Source of the DNA: DATKWS01 sp035529435
Lineage (GTDB): Bacteria > Krumholzibacteriota > Krumholzibacteriia > Krumholzibacteriales > Krumholzibacteriaceae
DNA length: 7,984 nt
Assembly (NCBI GenBank): GCA_035529435.1
Contig: DATKWS010000107.1
Location: 1 to 7,984, forward strand
Direction: 5' to 3'
Numbering within the stretch: position 1 is the stretch's first letter; the number at the start of each line of letters is the position of its first letter. A model generated the notes under the pieces. It saw nothing but the letters and a program-made list of their open reading frames with translations, was not told where the DNA came from and ran no database searches. Below, in pieces: positions 5,104 to 7,984 of the stretch. A program made the translations under genes and the position numbers.

Positions 5104-6240
5104 ATGATCATGAAGTACCGTATTCCCCTGTTCGATTTGAACTTCGATGAGGCCGAAAAGGAGGCCGTACTCGATGTGCTCTCCTCGCGGTGGATATCGA
5201 TCGGTCCCAAGAACGCCGAACTGGAGCGGAAGTTCGCTGAAATGCTCGGTGTGGAGTACGCCGTCGCCGTCTCGAACTGCACCGCCGCCCTGCACCTCGC
5301 GCTGCGGAGCCTGGAGATCGGGAAGGGCGACGAGGTGATCGTGCCGTCCCTGACATTCATCGCCACGGTGAACGCGGTGCGCTACGTCGATGCGACGCCG
5401 GTATTCTGCGATATCGCTTCCCCGGCAGAGCCGAACATGGACCCGGAGAGGGCGGCTTCGATCGTCACGCGGAAAACGAGGGCGATTCTCCCCATGCACT
5501 ACGCAGGCTTTCCCTGTGCGATGGACAGGTTCCTGGAGATCGCCGCCTCTCACGGTCTCAAGATCATCGAGGACGCCAGCCATGCGCCTCTCTCCGAGTA
5601 CAAGGGGCGCAGGCTCGGTACGATCGGAGAGATCGGCGCGTTCAGTTTCTTCTCCAACAAGAATATCAGCACCGGGGAAGGAGGCATGCTCGTCACGCGG
5701 AGCAAGCGTCATTACACCAGGGCACGCCTTCTCAGATCCCACGGTATGACGACCCTGTCGTACGAGCGGTCGAAGGGGCATGCCACGGCCTACGATGTCG
5801 TCGAGCTCGGGTACAACTACCGCATGGACGATATCAGGGCCGGCATCGGGCTCGTCCAGCTCGACAAGCTGCACGGCGATCTCGAGCGGCGGGCCGTCCT
5901 GAGGGAATACTACTTGAAAAAGCTGTCCGGTATCGGCGGCATTATCATTCCATTCACCACCAATACCGATTTCGTATCGAACTATATCTTTCCGATCGTG
6001 CTGGAGGATTCAAACGCCGAACGGCGTGACGAGGTCAGGAACCGTCTCCACGGGAGAGGCATACAGACGAGCGTGCATTATCCCGCGGTGCACCGTTTCT
6101 CGATGTACCGGCACTACGGCGGAGATCTCGGGAACACGGAGTACGTCGCCGACAACGAGATCACCCTGCCGATCTATGCGGGGCTCAGCTTTGAGGATGT
6201 CGATTACATAGCGACGTCTCTCGCCGAAGCGTTACGGTGA
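5104..6240 (+). CDS. PLP-dependent sugar aminotransferase (DegT/DnrJ/EryC1/StrS family)
   Basis: A 378-residue fold-type I aminotransferase of full family length. The N-terminal WISIGPKNAELERKFA, SNCTAALHLAL (57-67), PSLTFIATVNA (81-91), EDASH (156-160, Asp157 binding the pyridine nitrogen) and SFFSNKNISTGEGG (181-194, with Lys186 as the internal aldimine) are diagnostic. GYNYRMDDIRAGIGLVQL (236-253) is the usual C-domain motif. Members transfer an amino group from glutamate to a keto NDP-sugar. Placed 21 bases after the dehydratase gene, it most likely aminates the 4-keto-6-deoxy product. The pairing with a GT2 and an EmrE-like gene resembles ArnB of the Ara4N pathway in role. The start could be ATG 5104 or ATG 5110; neither has a good Shine-Dalgarno, the upstream region being only GGCGG repeats. 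Confidence 0.92.
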   Translation: MIMKYRIPLFDLNFDEAEKEAVLDVLSSRWISIGPKNAELERKFAEMLGVEYAVAVSNCTAALHLALRSLEIGKGDEVIVPSLTFIATVNAVRYVDATPVFCDIASPAEPNMDPERAASIVTRKTRAILPMHYAGFPCAMDRFLEIAASHGLKIIEDASHAPLSEYKGRRLGTIGEIGAFSFFSNKNISTGEGGMLVTRSKRHYTRARLLRSHGMTTLSYERSKGHATAYDVVELGYNYRMDDIRAGIGLVQLDKLHGDLERRAVLREYYLKKLSGIGGIIIPFTTNTDFVSNYIFPIVLEDSNAERRDEVRNRLHGRGIQTSVHYPAVHRFSMYRHYGGDLGNTEYVADNEITLPIYAGLSFEDVDYIATSLAEALR

Positions 6241-6311
6241 GTGGAGGCGGCGGCGCCGCGCGGCGGGGATGACCGGTGCGGTCCGGCATCACGGGGGATG
6301 TGGAGAGAACG
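6241..6311. other. Intra-operon spacer with a GC-rich palindrome
   Basis: The 71-base gap between the aminotransferase and GT2 genes is the longest in the rightward operon. It contains the exact 10-bp palindrome GCGGCGCCGC (6250-6259) within a longer GGCGG-rich stretch, without a T-run, so it is not a terminator. It ends in the GT2 ribosome binding site. Confidence 0.5.
6302..6305 (+). promoter_or_regulatory. Ribosome binding site deciding the GT2 start
   Basis: GGAG (in GGAGAGAACG) lies six bases before ATG 6312. It favours this start over the in-frame ATG-like codon at 6276, whose extra residues do not resemble the family. Confidence 0.65.
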
Positions 6312-7238
6312 ATGGATCTATCCGTCATCATACCGGTCCGGGACGAGGAACGGAACGTCACGGAGCTTGTTTCACGCCTCGTGGAAACGATCGACACGCT
6401 GGCCGTCGAGTTCGAGATCATATTCGTGACCGACATCAATACCGATCGCACGTACGAGGTTCTCGGGGAGCTCCACGGGCAGGACGCGCGGGTCAAGGTG
6501 ATCAAGTTTTCCAACACGTTCGGCCAGCAGGCGGCGGTCATGGCCGGATTGCAGTTCTCGAGCGGCGAGGCTGTCGTGATCATGGACGGGGACCTCCAGG
6601 ATATGCCGGAGGATATACCGAAACTGTACGCAACGATGGTGCAGGGATACGATGTCGTGTACGGGGAAAAACGGCGGAAGAACGACTCCCCGCTGAGGAA
6701 TATCTACTCCAGGCTTTTTGTGAGGGTCATGAGTGCGTTTTCCGATTACAGCATCCGCTACAACACGAGCATGTTCCGGATCGTCAGCAGGCGCGCGGTG
6801 AACGAGTTGCTCAAATTCAGGGAGTACGAGCCGAGCCTCACCTTTATCATGGGATTGATCAATTTCCCCACGACATCCGTCGAGGTGACGAGCGGAAAGC
6901 GCCTGAAGGGTCGCACCAAGTACGGCTTCTTCAGGCAGATGAACCTGGCCGTAGGCATGTTGCTGGCCTTTTCCACGAAGCCGCTGCGCCTCATATCGAT
7001 ATGCGGCTTCATCGTGTCGATACTGAGTTTCGCGTACCTCATCATCGTTTTGGTCCAGAGCCTGTTTTTCGGCGTGTCCGTGCTGGGGTGGCCGACGATT
7101 ATCACACTCATCACACTCCTGGGCGGTTTACAGCTGTTCAGCATGGGCATCATCGGCGAATACATCGGGAGGGTGTTCCTGCAGAGCAAGCAGCGCCCGC
7201 TCTACATTATCGAGGAGAAACTGGGAGAGTTCCGATGA
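6312..7238 (+). CDS. Polyprenyl-phosphate glycosyltransferase, family 2 (DPM1/GtrB/ArnC-like) with two C-terminal membrane segments
   Basis: A 308-residue protein. MDLSVIIPVRDEERNV opens the GT-A fold, and MDGDLQDMPEDIP (91-103) contains the metal-binding DxD-type motif and the LQD signature of the DPM1/GtrB/ArnC class. RTKYGFFRQM (201-210) matches the SKY-type motif before the membrane. Two hydrophobic helices follow (about 225-250 and 258-285) with a short cytoplasmic tail. Such enzymes move a sugar from an NDP donor to polyprenyl phosphate on the inner face of the membrane. The N-terminal loop is VTDINTDRT instead of the more usual VDDGSTDGT, so nucleotide recognition may differ. The partner just downstream is an EmrE-like protein joined by an ATGA overlap, the classic GT2-flippase pair. 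In this operon it would load the amino sugar made by the three upstream enzymes; that link is inferred. Confidence 0.92.
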   Translation: MDLSVIIPVRDEERNVTELVSRLVETIDTLAVEFEIIFVTDINTDRTYEVLGELHGQDARVKVIKFSNTFGQQAAVMAGLQFSSGEAVVIMDGDLQDMPEDIPKLYATMVQGYDVVYGEKRRKNDSPLRNIYSRLFVRVMSAFSDYSIRYNTSMFRIVSRRAVNELLKFREYEPSLTFIMGLINFPTTSVEVTSGKRLKGRTKYGFFRQMNLAVGMLLAFSTKPLRLISICGFIVSILSFAYLIIVLVQSLFFGVSVLGWPTIITLITLLGGLQLFSMGIIGEYIGRVFLQSKQRPLYIIEEKLGEFR

Positions 7239-7603
7239 AATACATCACCGTCATGCTGACGCTGCTGTTCGTGACGTACGGCCAGCTGATCATCAAGCAC
7301 GAGATCAACAAAATGGGACAGATACCGACGGACGGCATCGCGTCGGCAGCGACATTCTTTCTGCGCGCACTCACGAATATCGGTATTCTCTCGGGCCTCG
7401 CTGCGGCCGTGTGCGCCGCGTTCGCCTGGATGGCCGCGATGAGCAAGTTCCAGCTCGGTTCGATCTACCCCCTCCTCAGCCTGAACTTCGTCCTCGTGCC
7501 GCTCCTCTCCGCGATCATTTTCAAGGAGAGCCTCAACGCCTACAATATCTCGGGGATCGCCATCATAGTGCTCGGAATAATCGTGTTCTCGAGGGGATTG
7601 TAA
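7235..7603 (+). CDS. Small four-helix membrane protein, EmrE/ArnE-like (putative lipid-linked sugar flippase subunit)
   Basis: A 122-residue hydrophobic protein with four predicted membrane helices, about residues 2-20, 44-67, 75-96 and 103-119. YGQLIIK in helix 1 and IYPLLSLNFVLVPLLSAIIFKESL (shown here as landmarks IYPLL, NFVLV and FKES) match the small EamA/SMR group that includes ArnE and ArnF, which flip undecaprenyl-phosphate-Ara4N. The length is typical. The loop between helices 1 and 2 (about 21-43) is long and polar. The ATG overlaps the GT2 stop (ATGA), with GGGAG just upstream, so both proteins are probably made in step. A dimer or heterodimer with another subunit would be needed to form a transporter; no second subunit is visible. 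The hairpin at 7605-7627 ends the operon. Confidence 0.85.
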   Translation: MKYITVMLTLLFVTYGQLIIKHEINKMGQIPTDGIASAATFFLRALTNIGILSGLAAAVCAAFAWMAAMSKFQLGSIYPLLSLNFVLVPLLSAIIFKESLNAYNISGIAIIVLGIIVFSRGL

Positions 7604-7604
7604 A

Positions 7605-7627
7605 CCCCGCGCGGCGCTCCGCCGGGG
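7605..7627. terminator. GC-rich hairpin between convergent genes, likely bidirectional terminator
   Basis: CCCCG (7605-7609) pairs with CGGGG (7623-7627), and inside it GCGG (7611-7614) pairs with CCGC (7619-7622), giving a nine-bp stem with one bulged base and a CGCT loop. It fills almost the whole 27-base gap between converging stops. On the minus strand it is followed by TTTACA; on the plus strand there is no T-run, so termination may rely on the stem or on Rho. Confidence 0.5.
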
Positions 7628-7630
7628 CAT

Positions 7631-7984
7631 TCAATCGCCGCCCGCCGACAGCGAGTAGATGGCTGCGGAGTCCGTGGAGCCGCGGAATTCGTGCAGCAGC
7701 TGGAGATTGAAGCGGGATTCGGCTATTTCCCGTTCGAACTCGTTCAGCGCGATGAAGTATCCCGCGGGCGGCAGGCCGGATTCGCCGATCTGCGTGGAGG
7801 GATGGATCCGTATATCCTCGCGCTCCAGAACCCGCAGCATGACGAGCTGGTCGCGTATATTCATCACCTTGATAACGGAAGCCCTCTCGTGCAGCGGCAG
7901 GAACCGGCGCTCCAAACTCGTCGTTCCGAGCTGTTCCTCATCGAGCTCGAACACGACGGCGTTCTCGGGAAGCTCGTCTGAGAG
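7631..7984 (-). CDS. C-terminal 117 residues of an unidentified protein, possibly the soluble end of a membrane glycosyltransferase
   Basis: The frame is open from the right edge to TGA 7633-7631, so only the 3' part is seen. It contains no membrane segment. LPENAVVFELD near the visible start, then alternating short beta and helix stretches (RRFLPL, MLRVLERED, PPAGYFIALNEFERE) and a hydrophilic end, recall the periplasmic C-terminal domain that follows the helices in GT39/GT83-type (PMT/ArnT-like) proteins. That would suit a locus that makes a lipid-linked sugar, since ArnT-type enzymes use such donors. I have no diagnostic motif and other proteins are possible. It points towards the rightward operon and stops 27 bases from its last gene. 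A GTG at 7954 exists, but the frame clearly continues upstream of it, so that codon is probably internal. Confidence 0.45.
   Translation of the reverse strand, partial: LSDELPENAVVFELDEEQLGTTSLERRFLPLHERASVIKVMNIRDQLVMLRVLEREDIRIHPSTQIGESGLPPAGYFIALNEFEREIAESRFNLQLLHEFRGSTDSAAIYSLSAGGD

Noticed and set aside
4870..5874. 334-codon minus-strand open frame
   Set aside because: Antisense to the dehydratase end and the aminotransferase, both with clear catalytic motifs; the translation has no domain.
6269..7234. Long in-frame upstream extension of the EmrE-like gene
   Set aside because: The extra 322 residues come from reading the GT2 gene in the wrong frame; ATG 7235 with GGGAG upstream is the real start.
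3404..7603. Naming the operon arnBC-EF outright
   Set aside because: The dehydratase and nucleotidyltransferase are not arn genes, no ArnA is present and only one EmrE-like protein is found, so only an analogy is supported.
1..7984. CRISPR array, insertion sequence, tRNA or rRNA gene, phage attachment site
   Set aside because: No regularly spaced repeats, transposase motifs, terminal inverted repeats, cloverleaf or rRNA stretches were seen.

Overview
This window looks like part of a bacterial cell-surface glycan locus. The DNA is moderately GC-rich by eye. Genes are tightly packed with ATGA/GTGA stop-start overlaps, and several starts have strong Shine-Dalgarno sequences, including two GTG starts. 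A free-standing phosphopantetheine acyl carrier protein beside an FkbH-type enzyme argues for a bacterium rather than an archaeon. The lineage cannot be fixed from sequence alone; a Gram-negative environmental bacterium is my guess, with low confidence.

Layout. Positions 1-2989 hold a leftward operon. In transcription order it encodes a hexapeptide-repeat (left-handed beta-helix) O-acyltransferase (2989-2480), an FkbH-like HAD/acyltransferase (2436-1327), a small acyl carrier protein (1346-1083) and a polysaccharide-deacetylase-family protein that starts at 1086 and runs off the left edge. Positions 2990-3403 are a 414-base divergent intergenic region with overlapping promoter candidates, two good hairpins and an ops/JUMPstart-like element. 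Positions 3404-7603 hold a rightward operon: sugar nucleotidyltransferase, LegB-like NAD-dependent 4,6-dehydratase, DegT/StrS PLP aminotransferase, polyprenyl-phosphate family 2 glycosyltransferase with C-terminal membrane segments, and a small EmrE/ArnE-like membrane protein. A hairpin at 7605-7627 separates this operon from the 3' end of a leftward gene that enters from the right edge. That fragment may be the C-terminal part of a membrane glycosyltransferase, but this is uncertain.

How the genes may work together (inference). The first three rightward genes would activate a sugar phosphate, convert it to a 4-keto-6-deoxy NDP-sugar and aminate it. The GT2 would move the amino sugar to a polyprenyl phosphate and the EmrE-like protein would help flip it across the membrane. 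This resembles the logic of the arn (Ara4N) pathway, with a NodB-family protein in the ArnD-like position. In place of the ArnA formyl-transfer step, the opposite strand offers an FkbH/ACP pair, which in known systems makes glyceryl-ACP from 1,3-bisphosphoglycerate, plus an O-acyltransferase. The most interesting hypothesis is therefore a lipid-linked amino sugar carrying a glyceryl-type or other acyl group, installed on an envelope glycan. A second point of interest is the deacetylase-family protein: its first ~45 residues look like the C-terminal end of one NodB domain, ahead of a separate RYDVD-type NodB domain.
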